A stretch of 64,000 nt of DNA from Nocardia iowensis (GCF_019222765.1 NZ_CP078145.1:1240001-1304000); one strand, 5' to 3'. Positions 54,375 to 63,360 are shown, numbered from the stretch's first letter. Notes: a model not told the origin generated them from the sequence alone. Program-made: numbers and translations.

Positions 54375-55355
54375 TTACCAATGGGTGCCGGGGACCCAGC
54401 GGGCGGCGCGGCGGAGGGCGGTGCCGGTGACGCGGCGGGCGGCTGAGCGGGGGCGGGGCTGGGGTTGGGCGATGAGTTCCGTGGGGTCTTCGGTGTTTTG
54501 CACCGGTTCGCCCTTGGCGGCGGGTGAGTCCGGTAGGGCGCGGTAGTAGCGGTGCAGGATGCGGTCGCGGAACTTGGGGGTGAGTAGGGCGCCGTATTCG
54601 GCGAAGGTGCCGAGGGGCACGTCGATGCGCTTGGGGCGTTCGGTCAGCGCGCGCACGATTGTCGCGGCCGCCCACTCGGGGGATTCGGACGGTCCCTGGG
54701 CGCCGCTCGGGGTGATCATCGGGGTGCGCACCAGCGGCATGTGGATGGTGGTGAAGGTGACGCCGTCGGCCATCGTCTCGACCGAGGCCACCTCGGCGAA
54801 CTTGTCCAGCGCGGCCTTGCTGGCCAGATAGGCGGCGAAGCGCGGCGTCGCCACCTGCACGCCCGCGCTGCTGATATTGACGATGTGGCCGAACTTGCGC
54901 TCCCGCATCTGCGGCAACAGGGCGAGCGTCATCCGCAGCGCGCCGAAGTAATTGACCGCCATGGTGCGTTCGAAGTCGTGCAGCCGGTCGGTGGAGCGGT
55001 GGATGGCGCGGCGGATGGATCGGCCCGCGTTGTTCACCAGCATGTCGACGTGGCCGTGCTCGTCGAGAATGGTCTTCACGGCGTGGTCCACCGAGTCGGA
55101 ATCGGTGACGTCACACTGGTATCCGTAGGCGATGCCGCCCCCGGCCCTGATCTCCTCGACCACGCTCGCGAGTTCGTCGGCGCGGCGCGCGAGCAGGAAC
55201 ACGGTGGCGCCCTTGCCGGCCACGGCGATCGCCGCCGCCTTGCCGATGCCGGAGGAGGCGCCGGTGATAAGGACATGCCGCCCGGCAATGTCGCGGTTGC
55301 GACGGCTGCGCCGGGTTTCGCGCGGGCCGGCGGCGTCAGCGGATGCGTCGGTCAT
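54375..55355 (-). CDS. short-chain dehydrogenase/reductase
   Basis: A 326-residue NAD(P)-dependent SDR. The Rossmann motif is VLITGASSGIGKAAAI; LVNNAGRSI, the catalytic Ser in IVNISSAGVQ and the YLASK box (Tyr-x-x-x-Lys) are present. The C-terminus is extended by about 70 residues beyond a classic SDR, including RILHRYYRALPDSPAA and a basic end, as in mycobacterial fatty acyl-CoA or ketone reductases such as the AcrA1-related SDRs near imuB (Rv3391). ATG 55355 has AAAGGAG upstream. An 18-bp palindrome 33 bases upstream is a probable operator. Confidence 0.88.
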   Translation of the reverse strand: MTDASADAAGPRETRRSRRNRDIAGRHVLITGASSGIGKAAAIAVAGKGATVFLLARRADELASVVEEIRAGGGIAYGYQCDVTDSDSVDHAVKTILDEHGHVDMLVNNAGRSIRRAIHRSTDRLHDFERTMAVNYFGALRMTLALLPQMRERKFGHIVNISSAGVQVATPRFAAYLASKAALDKFAEVASVETMADGVTFTTIHMPLVRTPMITPSGAQGPSESPEWAAATIVRALTERPKRIDVPLGTFAEYGALLTPKFRDRILHRYYRALPDSPAAKGEPVQNTEDPTELIAQPQPRPRSAARRVTGTALRRAARWVPGTHW

Positions 55356-55387
55356 CGCTGCTCCTTTGCAGGGTTCGGTTGGCATGA

Positions 55388-55405
55388 ACTTACTCTGAAG
55401 TAAGT
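55388..55405. promoter_or_regulatory. palindromic operator upstream of the SDR gene
   Basis: ACTTACTCTGAAGTAAGT has perfect 6-base arms (ACTTAC/GTAAGT) around a 6-base spacer, and a partial extra half-site (GTTTACT) adjoins. TTACT-AGTAA operators are typical of TetR-type regulators of lipid and steroid genes. It is positioned at the likely promoter of the SDR gene. Confidence 0.6.
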
Positions 55406-55464
55406 TTACTCGCCAAGTGGCACTGGTCACTTTCCGGGGCCGGGGTCGAGGTGGTGAACACGGG

Positions 55465-55502
55465 TCGAACAACCTCTCGAAATCGATCGAACATATGTGC
55501 GA
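55465..55502. promoter_or_regulatory. LexA/SOS boxes upstream of the dnaE2 unit
   Basis: TCGAACATATGTGCGA (55487-55502) matches TCGAAC-N4-GTTCGA with one mismatch. A weaker copy, TCGAACAACCTCTCGA (55465-55480, two mismatches), lies 22 bases upstream centre to centre. The main box ends 10 bases before the ATG of the small gene that leads into dnaE2. Confidence 0.85.
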
Positions 55503-55512
55503 TACTCGGCGC

Positions 55513-55968
55513 ATGGCGGACGATCGGATGGCGGACATCTTTGCCGCGGTGCGGCTCGGTGGCGGGGACCAAGCGGCGGCGCGACAGGCGCTGGAGAAGT
55601 TGTGGGACGAGATCGGTGAGGGCGGTGATCCCTTGCACCGCTGCGTGATTGCGCATCACCTCGCCGATCTGCAGGACGCCGCCGCCGACGCGCTGCTCTG
55701 GGATCGGCGGGCGCTCGCCGCGGTGTTCGGCCCCGGCATCCCGCTCGACGAAGGACTACGCAGCTTCCTCCCGTCGCTGTACCTCAACCTGGCCGACAGC
55801 CATCGCCGAGTCGGCGACTTCGAGGCCGCCCGCATGCAGCTCGCCATCGCCCGTGGCCACCTCGACGTGCTTGCCAACGACGCCTACGGCGCCCTCATCC
55901 GCACCCGGCTCGACCAGGTCGAAACGGCGCTCACCGAAGGCTCGACGCAACCCCTGCCGAGCAACTGA
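55513..55968 (+). CDS. helical TPR-like protein in the SOS unit with dnaE2
   Basis: A 151-residue all-helical protein. It shows helix pairs resembling tetratricopeptide repeats: AARQALEKLWDEIGEG, HRCVIAHHLADLQDAAADAL and LNLADSHRRVGDFEAARMQL. No enzyme motif or signal is seen. A LexA box lies 10 bases upstream of ATG 55513, and dnaE2 starts 20 bases after the stop, so the protein should be made with DnaE2 on DNA damage. M. tuberculosis dnaE2 has no such partner that I know. ATG 55528 is an alternative start. Its role, perhaps as an adaptor, is open. Confidence 0.65.
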   Translation: MADDRMADIFAAVRLGGGDQAAARQALEKLWDEIGEGGDPLHRCVIAHHLADLQDAAADALLWDRRALAAVFGPGIPLDEGLRSFLPSLYLNLADSHRRVGDFEAARMQLAIARGHLDVLANDAYGALIRTRLDQVETALTEGSTQPLPSN

Positions 55969-55988
55969 GCCCGAGGAGGTGATGGGCG

Positions 55989-58900
55989 ATGGGATGGAGC
56001 AATGGGCCGCCTACCTGGGCGGAGCTGGAGCGGGTGCTGTCGGGGCGCCCCGGCCGGACCGATCCGGACGCGATGTACCCCGGCGACGGCGGCGACAGCC
56101 CGGCCTGGTCGCGCAAGCGCGGCGAGTACCTGGCCGAAACCGCGCCACCCGCCGACGGGCCGACGGTGCCGTACGCGGAGCTGCACGCGCACTCGGCCTA
56201 CAGCTTCCTGGACGGCGCGAGCCAGCCGGAGGAGCTGGTGGAGGAGGCCGTGCGGCTGGGGCTGGAGGCGATCGCGCTCACCGATCACGACGGCTTCTAC
56301 GGCACCGTGCGCTTCGCGGAAGCGGCCAGAGAATTGGGGATGCCGACGGTCTTCGGCGCCGAACTGTCGCTTGGTACTCAGCCTGCTGAAGGAGCTCCGG
56401 CTACCAGGAGGCGCTCGCGCCGTGCGGCCGGGCAGCGCACCGGTTCGGCAGCGATGGACGCTCTCGCTGCGGAAAGCCCCGAGAAACCGGAGTTCGCTGG
56501 GCAGCAAGGAGATTCGGCTGCCCAGCTGCGCAACGGTCACGCCGACGCGCCGGATTCCATGCCGCGCACCGGTTCGCCGGATCCGGCCGGACCGCACCTA
56601 CTGATCCTGGCCCGCGGTCAGGAGGGTTACCGCCGACTGTCGCGGGAGATCGCGGCCGCGCACCTGGCCGCGGGGGAGAAGGGCATTCTCCGCTATGACC
56701 TCGATGCGCTCACCGCGGCGGCCGACGGGCAGTGGCAGATCCTCACCGGCTGTCGGAAGGGACACCTACGTCAAGCGCTCGAACACGACTTGCGTTCGGG
56801 CAGTAGCCGTCTCGTGCGGGCCGAGGCCGCGTTGCGCGACCTGACGGAGCGGTTCGGCGCCGACCGGGTGAGCGTGGAACTCACCCACCACGGCATCCCG
56901 GAGGACGACGAACGCAACGCCCACCTCATCGCCTTGGCCGATCGGCTCGGCCTGCCCGTACTCGCCACCACCGGAGCGCATTTCGCCGCGCCTGGCCAGC
57001 GTCGCCGCGCCATGGCGCTCGCGGCGATCAGGGCCAGGCAGAGTTTGGACGAGATCGCCGGTTGGCTGGCCCCCACCGGCGGCGCGCACCTGCGTTCCGG
57101 CGCGGAGATGGCGCGGCTGTTCGCGGATTGCCCGCAGGCGGTGGACAACGCGGTCGCGCTGGCCCGGGAATGTGCCTTCGATCTGAAGTTGATCGCGCCG
57201 AAGCTACCGCCGTTCGACGTGCCCGCCGGACACGACGAGAAGTCCTGGCTGCGCGAAATCGCCCTCGCCGGCGCCGCCGCCCGCTACGGGCCACCGGAGC
57301 GAAACCCGCAGGCGTACCAGCAGATCGAGCACGAGCTCGCGGTGATCGACGAACTGGAATTCCCCGGTTACTTCCTGGTGGTGCACGACATCGTCGCCTT
57401 CTGCCGAGACAACGACATCCTGTGCCAGGGCCGGGGTTCGGCGGCCAACTCGGCCGTCTGCTACGCGATCGGCATCACCAACGTCGACCCGGTCACCAAC
57501 AACCTGCTGTTCGAACGCTTCCTCTCGCCCGCGCGCGACGGACCGCCCGATATCGACGTCGACATCGAATCCGATCGCCGCGAGGAGGCCATCCAGCACG
57601 TCTACACCAAGTACGGTCGCGCGTACGCCGCCCAGGTGGCCAATGTGATCACCTACCGTGGCAAGTCCGCGGTGCGCGATGCCGCACGCGCACTGGGCTT
57701 TTCGCCCGGTCAGCAGGACGCGTGGAGCAAACAGGTGAGCCGATGGACCGGTGTCGGCGCCGAGACCGGCACCGACATTCCCGCCGAGGTGCTGCAGCTG
57801 GCATCCGAAATCGAAGGCTTGCCAAGGCATCTCGGTATCCACTCCGGTGGCATGGTGATCTGTGACCGCCCCATCGCCGACGTCTGTCCGGTGGAATGGG
57901 CGCGGATGCCCGGCCGCAGCGTGCTGCAGTGGGACAAGGACGATTGCGCGGCCATCGAGCTGGTGAAGTTCGACCTGCTCGGCCTCGGCATGCTCTCCGC
58001 GCTGCACTACATGATCGATCTGGTGCGCGAGCACACCGGCGAGGTCGTCGAGCTGCACAAGCTCGATCTGCGCGAAGCCGGTGTCTACGAGATGCTTTCG
58101 CGGGCCGACTCGGTGGGTGTGTTCCAGGTGGAGTCGCGGGCGCAGATGGCCACGCTGCCCCGGTTGAAACCGCGGGAGTTCTATGACCTGGTGGTGGAGG
58201 TGGCGCTGATCCGACCAGGGCCCATCCAAGGCGGTTCGGTGCATCCCTATATCCGGCGCCGCAACAAGCTCGAGAAATGGGAGTACGACCACCCGGCGTT
58301 GGAGAACGCGCTGGAACGCACGCTCGGCGTGCCGCTGTTTCAGGAGCAGCTCATGCAGATGGCCGTCGACGTCGCGGGCTTCACCGCCGCCGAGGCCGAT
58401 CAGCTGCGCCGTGCCATGGGTTCCAAGCGGTCCCCGGAACGCATGGAACGCCTCAAAGAGCGCCTTTACCAAGGCATGCGGGACCTGCACGGCATCACCG
58501 GCGAGGTCGCCGACCGCATCTACGAAAAGCTCTATGCCTTCGCGAATTTCGGCTTCCCGGAAAGTCATTCGCAGAGCTTCGCCTCGATCGTGTTCTATTC
58601 GGCGTGGTTCAAGCTGCACTACCCGGCGGCGTTCTGCGCCGGTCTGCTGCGCGCCCAGCCGATGGGTTTCTACTCCCCGCAATCCCTGGTCGCCGACGCC
58701 CGCAGACACGGCGTGCGGGTGCACGGCCCCGACATCAATGCCAGCCGTGCCGAACCCACCCTCGAGCACGAGGGCACCGAGGTGCGGCTCGGCTTGGCAT
58801 CGATCCGGCACATCGGCACCGATCTCGCCGAAAAGATCGTCGCGGCCAGGGATCAGGGGCCATACACCTCCTTCCTCGACCTGACCGGCCGGGTGGAACT

Positions 58901-59474
58901 CACTGTCGCCCAAGCGGAATCGCTCGCTACCGCCGGTGCCCTCGGTAGCCTCGGCCACTCCCGCCGCGAAGCCCTGTGGGCCGCGGGCGCCGCCGCGGGC
59001 GAGCGCCAGGACCGCCTGCCCGGCACCGGCGCCGCCACCACCGCGCCCGTCCTGCCCGGCATGAGCGATCTCGAACTGGCCGCCGCCGACGTCTGGGCCA
59101 CCGGCGTCTCCCCGGGCAGCTATCCCACCCAGTTCCTGCGCCCGCGGCTCGACGCTCTCGGCGTCCTCCCCGCCGCCGGTCTGCTCGCGGTGCCCGACGG
59201 CTCGCGAGTGCTGGTGGGCGGCGCGGTAACCCACCGCCAACGTCCCGCCACGGCCGCGGGCGTCACCTTCCTCAATCTGGAAGACGAAACCGGCATGGTG
59301 AACATCGTCTGCTCGGTCGGGCTGTGGACCCGCTATCGCCGCCTCGCGCAGAGCGCACCCGCGCTGCTGATCCGCGGCCGTGTGCAGAACGCCGAGGGCG
59401 CGGTCAGCGTCGTCGCCGAACATCTGCAACGCCTGGACCTGCGCGTCGATTCGAAATCGCGCGACTTCCGCTGA
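55989..59474 (+). CDS. dnaE2: error-prone DNA polymerase DnaE2
   Basis: A 1161-residue C-family polymerase. The PHP domain opens with ELHAHSAYSFLDGAS and ALTDHDGFYG. The palm has the catalytic aspartates in PDIDVDIE (residues 520-527), preceded by GRGSAANSAVCYAIGI. The fingers carry FQEQLMQMAVDVAGFTAAEA, and NFGFPESHSQSFASIVFYSA marks the helix-hairpin region; an OB fold follows near VTFLNLEDETGMVNIV. With ImuB and ImuA' it performs error-prone lesion bypass. Residues about 130-200 are a low-complexity insertion within the PHP domain. A LexA-type box precedes the upstream small gene. Confidence 0.96.
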   Translation: MGWSNGPPTWAELERVLSGRPGRTDPDAMYPGDGGDSPAWSRKRGEYLAETAPPADGPTVPYAELHAHSAYSFLDGASQPEELVEEAVRLGLEAIALTDHDGFYGTVRFAEAARELGMPTVFGAELSLGTQPAEGAPATRRRSRRAAGQRTGSAAMDALAAESPEKPEFAGQQGDSAAQLRNGHADAPDSMPRTGSPDPAGPHLLILARGQEGYRRLSREIAAAHLAAGEKGILRYDLDALTAAADGQWQILTGCRKGHLRQALEHDLRSGSSRLVRAEAALRDLTERFGADRVSVELTHHGIPEDDERNAHLIALADRLGLPVLATTGAHFAAPGQRRRAMALAAIRARQSLDEIAGWLAPTGGAHLRSGAEMARLFADCPQAVDNAVALARECAFDLKLIAPKLPPFDVPAGHDEKSWLREIALAGAAARYGPPERNPQAYQQIEHELAVIDELEFPGYFLVVHDIVAFCRDNDILCQGRGSAANSAVCYAIGITNVDPVTNNLLFERFLSPARDGPPDIDVDIESDRREEAIQHVYTKYGRAYAAQVANVITYRGKSAVRDAARALGFSPGQQDAWSKQVSRWTGVGAETGTDIPAEVLQLASEIEGLPRHLGIHSGGMVICDRPIADVCPVEWARMPGRSVLQWDKDDCAAIELVKFDLLGLGMLSALHYMIDLVREHTGEVVELHKLDLREAGVYEMLSRADSVGVFQVESRAQMATLPRLKPREFYDLVVEVALIRPGPIQGGSVHPYIRRRNKLEKWEYDHPALENALERTLGVPLFQEQLMQMAVDVAGFTAAEADQLRRAMGSKRSPERMERLKERLYQGMRDLHGITGEVADRIYEKLYAFANFGFPESHSQSFASIVFYSAWFKLHYPAAFCAGLLRAQPMGFYSPQSLVADARRHGVRVHGPDINASRAEPTLEHEGTEVRLGLASIRHIGTDLAEKIVAARDQGPYTSFLDLTGRVELTVAQAESLATAGALGSLGHSRREALWAAGAAAGERQDRLPGTGAATTAPVLPGMSDLELAAADVWATGVSPGSYPTQFLRPRLDALGVLPAAGLLAVPDGSRVLVGGAVTHRQRPATAAGVTFLNLEDETGMVNIVCSVGLWTRYRRLAQSAPALLIRGRVQNAEGAVSVVAEHLQRLDLRVDSKSRDFR

Positions 59475-59558
59475 CGGCCGCCCACAGTTTTAAAGAAGTG
59501 TTAGAAGGGCTCTAGAGAACCGTTATGTCGGGCTGTTCGCGCAGTTGAAGGGGCTACT

Positions 59559-60611
59559 GTGCGAATCATGCGGAAGCTTGCTGTGCTGTGCGTCGGTCTG
59601 CTCGGTCTGACCCTGCTCGTCGGCTGCGGTGCCGACGACGACGCGAAGAGGGCCACGCCACCGGACAAGCCGACGTCCTACGCCACCGTGGCGCCCGCAC
59701 CTGCGCCCGCGTCCGCGCCGCCGGGCCTGCGCGACCAGCAGGGCCCCATGCGCAAGGACAACACCGGCAGTGAAACGGTCACGGCGCGTAAGGAAGTCGT
59801 CACCGGCAGCGTCGAGATCACCGCGGGCAAGCCGATCGAGGCGGCGGCCGAGATCGCCGACCGGGTGCGCGAGGTCGGTGGCCGGATCGACAGCCGGACC
59901 GAACAGCCGGGCACCGACGACACCGATCCCAGCGCCACCCTCACCGTCCGGGTGCCCGCCGACAAGGTCGACGCGTTCATCGACGGACTCGGCGGCATCG
60001 GCCGCATCACCCGGGTGAGCACCAATCGGGACGACGTGACGATGCAGTGGGAAGACCTGGACGCCAGGATCAAGGCGCTGCAAGCCTCCGTCGACCGGTT
60101 GCGCGGACTCATCGCGAGCGCCACGAACACCGCCGACCTGATCAACGCCGAGCAGGCGCTGTCCAGCCGGCAGGGCGAACTCGACAGCCTGACCGCGCAG
60201 AAGCGTCACCTCGACGACGACGTCGCGCTGTCCACCCTCACTATCGACATCACCACCGAGACCACGAAGGCCGAGGAGGACCGCGCCGACAGCTTCTGGG
60301 AGGGGATCGTCGCGGGCTGGGACTCGCTGGTGGAGTGGCTGAAGGACGCCGTCGTGTTCACCGGCAAGGCGCTGCCGTGGCTCGGCTTCCTGGTGGTGCT
60401 GGCCGCCGCGGTCTGGGGCCTCGTCCGGCTGCTGCTGCGCCGGGGCAAGCGTGGCGCGGCGGCTCCCGCGACATCGACACCGGTGTCCGGCACCACCGAA
60501 GGTGCCTCGAAAGACGCTGGGACGGCGAAGGTTACCGAACCCGCTGGCAGCACGGCGACCGAAGAGAAGAGCCCCGACAACCGTCCGGGCGACAAAACCG
60601 AACAGCCGTAA
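59559..60611 (+). CDS. DUF4349 lipoprotein
   Basis: A 350-residue protein with a lipoprotein signal (LAVLCVGLLGLTLLVGC, lipobox cysteine at about 23), a Pro/Ala spacer, a DUF4349 body (GSVEITAGKPIEAAAEIADR, then ATLTVRVPADKVDAFIDGLG and a coiled coil EDLDARIKALQASVDRLRGL), and a second membrane helix near the end (LPWLGFLVVLAAAVWGLVRL) followed by a cytoplasmic tail rich in Thr and Ala. It probably sits in the envelope; function unknown. The start is GTG 59559 or ATG 59568. It is separated from dnaE2 by 84 bases and likely has its own promoter. Confidence 0.85.
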   Translation: MRIMRKLAVLCVGLLGLTLLVGCGADDDAKRATPPDKPTSYATVAPAPAPASAPPGLRDQQGPMRKDNTGSETVTARKEVVTGSVEITAGKPIEAAAEIADRVREVGGRIDSRTEQPGTDDTDPSATLTVRVPADKVDAFIDGLGGIGRITRVSTNRDDVTMQWEDLDARIKALQASVDRLRGLIASATNTADLINAEQALSSRQGELDSLTAQKRHLDDDVALSTLTIDITTETTKAEEDRADSFWEGIVAGWDSLVEWLKDAVVFTGKALPWLGFLVVLAAAVWGLVRLLLRRGKRGAAAPATSTPVSGTTEGASKDAGTAKVTEPAGSTATEEKSPDNRPGDKTEQP

Positions 60612-60692
60612 AAGTCGTCGCGCGCCACTTGCCGCGCCGCGCGCGATGCTGCTGGCAATTCCGTGCGCGGCCCGCGAATGCGTGCGCGGCGA

Positions 60693-61157
60693 TCACACTC
60701 CGCCGGGGAAGCCGAGCTGGCGCCAGGCTTCGTAGACGGTGACGGCGGCGGCGTTGGAGAGGTTCATCGAGCGGCGGCCGGGGAGCATGGGGATGCGCAG
60801 GTGGGTGGTGACGTGCGGGTCGTCGAGCACCGCGGCGGGCAGTCCGGTTGGTTCGGTGCCGAAGAGCAGCACGTCGCCTTCGTGGTAGTCCACCGCGGTG
60901 TAGTGGGTGCTGGCCTGCGTGGTGAACGCGAAAACCCGTTCCGGACGCACCGCCTCCCACGCCGCCGCGAGATCCTTGTGCACCGTCACCGAGGCCAGAT
61001 CGTGGTAATCCAATCCGGCCCGGCGCAACTTGGCTTCCGAAAGGTCGAACCCCAACGGCTCGACCAGATGCAGCTCACACCCGGTCCCGGCGACCAACCG
61101 GATCGCATTGCCGGTATTGCCGGGGATCGCGGGCTCATGAAACATCAGACGGAACAC
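60693..61157 (-). CDS. trmL: tRNA (cytidine/uridine-34-2'-O)-methyltransferase, TrmL/SpoU type
   Basis: A 154-residue SPOUT methyltransferase. [20 protein letters not shown] (motif 1), [31 protein letters not shown] (motif 2) and [20 protein letters not shown] (motif 3, knotted SAM site) are all present. It methylates the wobble ribose of a tRNA-Leu in E. coli. M. tuberculosis spoU (Rv3366) has the same length near dnaE2. The start is GTG 61157, giving VFRLMFHEP; a start at 61175 adds six residues. Confidence 0.94.
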   Translation of the reverse strand: MFRLMFHEPAIPGNTGNAIRLVAGTGCELHLVEPLGFDLSEAKLRRAGLDYHDLASVTVHKDLAAAWEAVRPERVFAFTTQASTHYTAVDYHEGDVLLFGTEPTGLPAAVLDDPHVTTHLRIPMLPGRRSMNLSNAAAVTVYEAWRQLGFPGGV

Positions 61158-61224
61158 AACGCACCAGCTTGTCATGGGGGCCGGAACCTCGGCTACCGAG
61201 GTTGCGCGCAGCTCGGTTGTGTCG

Positions 61225-62151
61225 TCACCGATCGAGGTGCGGGGGAAGCTTCACCGGGATTCGTACCGGTGTGAGGTCGACGTCGGCGGGCGGTCGGAGG
61301 CGGCGGAGGGTGCCGTCGAAGAGGGTGGTGTAGAGGGCCCAGGTGTTGCCGTCGGGGGCGATGCGGACCGAACTCGGGCCGGTCCAACCGCTCGCGAGGC
61401 CGGACGCGATGACGCAGGTCGCGCCGGTGTTCGGGTCGACGCGGTGGATCTCGCCCGCCATATGGGCTGCGACGTAGAGGGTTCCGGCCTGCGACATGGT
61501 CAGGTCGTCGACACCGGGGAATAGGCCGGGCACGGTCGCGACGACCGTCCACCGGTCGGGGGTGTCCAGGGGGATGCGGATGATCTGGCCGGTGAACAGG
61601 TCGTCGGTGTACACGGCACGGTGATCAGGGCTCAGCGCAAGACCTTCTGAACGCGGCACCGGGGACCAGTTGGGCACGATGGTTCCGGTGTCGTGCCGAT
61701 AGCGGGTCACACCCTGGGACGGGCCGCCCTCGGTGCCGACCCAGGTGGTCAGCAGATCACCATCGGGCAGCCGGAGCAAACCGTTGCCGCCGAAGGTGGA
61801 CACCGATGTCAGCCGATCGGTCGCGGTGTCCAGTTGCCACAATCCACCGGCGATGACGTACAGACTCGACCCGGCGAGCTGCAAGCCGCGCGGAACGTTC
61901 ATGCCTTCGAGCACCGTGCGGACCTGCCCTGCGGGATCCACGTGGTACACCTTCGAACTGCCGGTCAAGTAGAACCCGCCACGGCCGTCGGGTTCGAGGT
62001 TCTCCAGTTCCTCCAGCCCCTGAACCAGGGTGTCGACCTGCCACCCGCCGCAGCCCGGTGCGCCGTGCGCGGGCACCGCGGCGGCACCGGCCCCCGCCAC
62101 CAGCGCCACCGCGACGCACAACACTCGAATTCGCTTGCCCAACATCCCCAT
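61225..62151 (-). CDS. secreted beta-propeller (SMP-30/strictosidine synthase-like) protein
   Basis: A 308-residue exported protein: a Sec signal ([20 protein letters not shown], cut near AHGAPG), then six-bladed propeller repeats such as [50 protein letters not shown] and [20 protein letters not shown]. Such propellers are gluconolactonase or lactonase-like, and metal-binding residues are plausible, but the substrate is unknown. Two cysteines near the N-terminus (PGCGGW) and one late (TCVIASG) could pair outside. It ends 67 bases from trmL and is followed leftwards by it on the same strand. Confidence 0.8.
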   Translation of the reverse strand: MGMLGKRIRVLCVAVALVAGAGAAAVPAHGAPGCGGWQVDTLVQGLEELENLEPDGRGGFYLTGSSKVYHVDPAGQVRTVLEGMNVPRGLQLAGSSLYVIAGGLWQLDTATDRLTSVSTFGGNGLLRLPDGDLLTTWVGTEGGPSQGVTRYRHDTGTIVPNWSPVPRSEGLALSPDHRAVYTDDLFTGQIIRIPLDTPDRWTVVATVPGLFPGVDDLTMSQAGTLYVAAHMAGEIHRVDPNTGATCVIASGLASGWTGPSSVRIAPDGNTWALYTTLFDGTLRRLRPPADVDLTPVRIPVKLPPHLDR

Positions 62152-62233
62152 CCGCGCAGCCTAGGTTGCCGCACCGTCGAGGTCGACACCGCAAAACCGT
62201 GGGCGCGGCAACGTCGCGGTGTCCCGAACCAAG

Positions 62234-62779
62234 CTAATTCGCCGGACGCTCCGGCAGCGCGCACACGCCGCCCTCGGCCATGCCGGTCGGACGGACGCCG
62301 AGACCCTGGTTGAGGCGGGAGCGTTGGTTTTCCCAGGCGATGGTGGCCGCCAGTTCGGCGAGTTGGGCTTTGGAGAGGTGGGTCAGCAGTTCGGCGCGTA
62401 GGTCGTCGAGGTCGACCGCGGGTGTGCTTGACATCGCTTCGGCAAAGGCGATGACGAGTTTTTGCAGGTCGGTATAGGCGTCGCTGGTTCGGAAGCGCGG
62501 CAGGTCGAGCAGCTGTTGCTCGGTGAGGCCGGCCGACTTCGCCAGCGCAGAGCCGATGTCCAGACAGAACTCGCAGTTCACCAGGCCCGCGGTTTTCAGT
62601 TCGGCCAGTTCTTTGAGCTTCGGGTCCAGCCGGTTGCTGAATATCAGTGCCGTCTCGTAAATGATTGTGCTGAACAGGATCTGTGGTCGCCGGACGAGCC
62701 AGCCGACCAGATCGGACCGGTTCCGCTTCGCCTGCCGCACTGCCTGCAGATAGTGCCGAATCCGTGTCAACGCTCGCAT
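62234..62779 (-). CDS. carboxymuconolactone decarboxylase (AhpD-like) family protein
   Basis: A 181-residue helical protein with the CMD/AhpD active-site pattern ELAELKTAGLVNCEFCLDIG, including the CxxC pair and a following LPRFRTSDAYTDLQKLVIAF. Members act as peroxidases or alkylhydroperoxidase partners, or decarboxylases. ATG 62779 has AGGAGGG upstream. It diverges from a RidA gene, and a palindrome (62822-62836) 43 bases upstream of its start suggests TetR-type control. No membrane or signal segment is seen. Confidence 0.88.
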   Translation of the reverse strand: MRALTRIRHYLQAVRQAKRNRSDLVGWLVRRPQILFSTIIYETALIFSNRLDPKLKELAELKTAGLVNCEFCLDIGSALAKSAGLTEQQLLDLPRFRTSDAYTDLQKLVIAFAEAMSSTPAVDLDDLRAELLTHLSKAQLAELAATIAWENQRSRLNQGLGVRPTGMAEGGVCALPERPAN

Positions 62780-62821
62780 TACCCCGCCCTCCTGTGTCGG
62801 ATGATCCGACTCTACATTGAA

Positions 62822-62836
62822 ACTACGGCCTGTAGT
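62822..62836. promoter_or_regulatory. ACTACGGCCTGTAGT palindrome between CMD and RidA genes
   Basis: ACTAC and GTAGT arms flank a central GGCCT. The sequence lies between divergent starts (62779 and 62911) in AT-richer DNA (TACATTGAAACT, AGAGTTTT). The form fits a TetR-family operator, probably controlling the AhpD-like gene. The regulator is not in the window. Confidence 0.55.
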
Positions 62837-62910
62837 AGAGTTTTCCCGCAACATCGAAACCGCTTGTGCCGCAGGCAGCCTGATCCACGGTCTGCGATTA
62901 GGATGCGCGG

Positions 62911-63315
62911 ATGGGCAGTACATCGCACAACCCGGCAGACTCGCAGCCGCCCGCACCGGGCTTCGCGCACGCGACCTCGGCGACCGGCAACAGGATCATT
63001 CACATCTCCGGCCAGGTCGGCACCGACGCGTCAGGGCGAGTCGTCGACGGGGGTCTGACCGCCCAGACAACCCAGGCCATGATCAACCTGGGCCGCGCAC
63101 TGGAGGCAGCGGGCGGCAAGCCCGCCGACCTCGTCAGTGTTCGGTTCTATGTGGTGGATTGGGACCCGTCGAAATTCGAGGCACTCGGTGCGGGCGGTGC
63201 CGCCGCCCGCGCGCACTATGAGTTCCCGGAAACCGCGGTCACCCTCGTCGGCGTGGCTGCCTTGTTCACCCCGGAGCACCTCATCGAGGTCGAGGGCGTC
63301 GCCGTCGTCGACTGA
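62911..63315 (+). CDS. RidA (YjgF/UK114) family protein
   Basis: A 134-residue member: RIIHISGQVGTDASGRVVDG, TTQAMINLGRALEAAGGKPA, DLVSVRFYVVDWDPSKFEAL and ETAVTLVGVAALFTPEHLIEVEG give the trimeric Rid fold. The arginine typical of imine deaminases in the archetype RidA (position near GNGFVxxR) is not obvious, so this may be a Rid subgroup with another activity. The start is ATG 62911. The neighbour 63361 follows after 45 bases. Confidence 0.88.
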   Translation: MGSTSHNPADSQPPAPGFAHATSATGNRIIHISGQVGTDASGRVVDGGLTAQTTQAMINLGRALEAAGGKPADLVSVRFYVVDWDPSKFEALGAGGAAARAHYEFPETAVTLVGVAALFTPEHLIEVEGVAVVD

Positions 63316-63360
63316 GCCCGTCGACAGCGCGGGCTGCGCGGCGTCTGTCAGAATCGGGGG

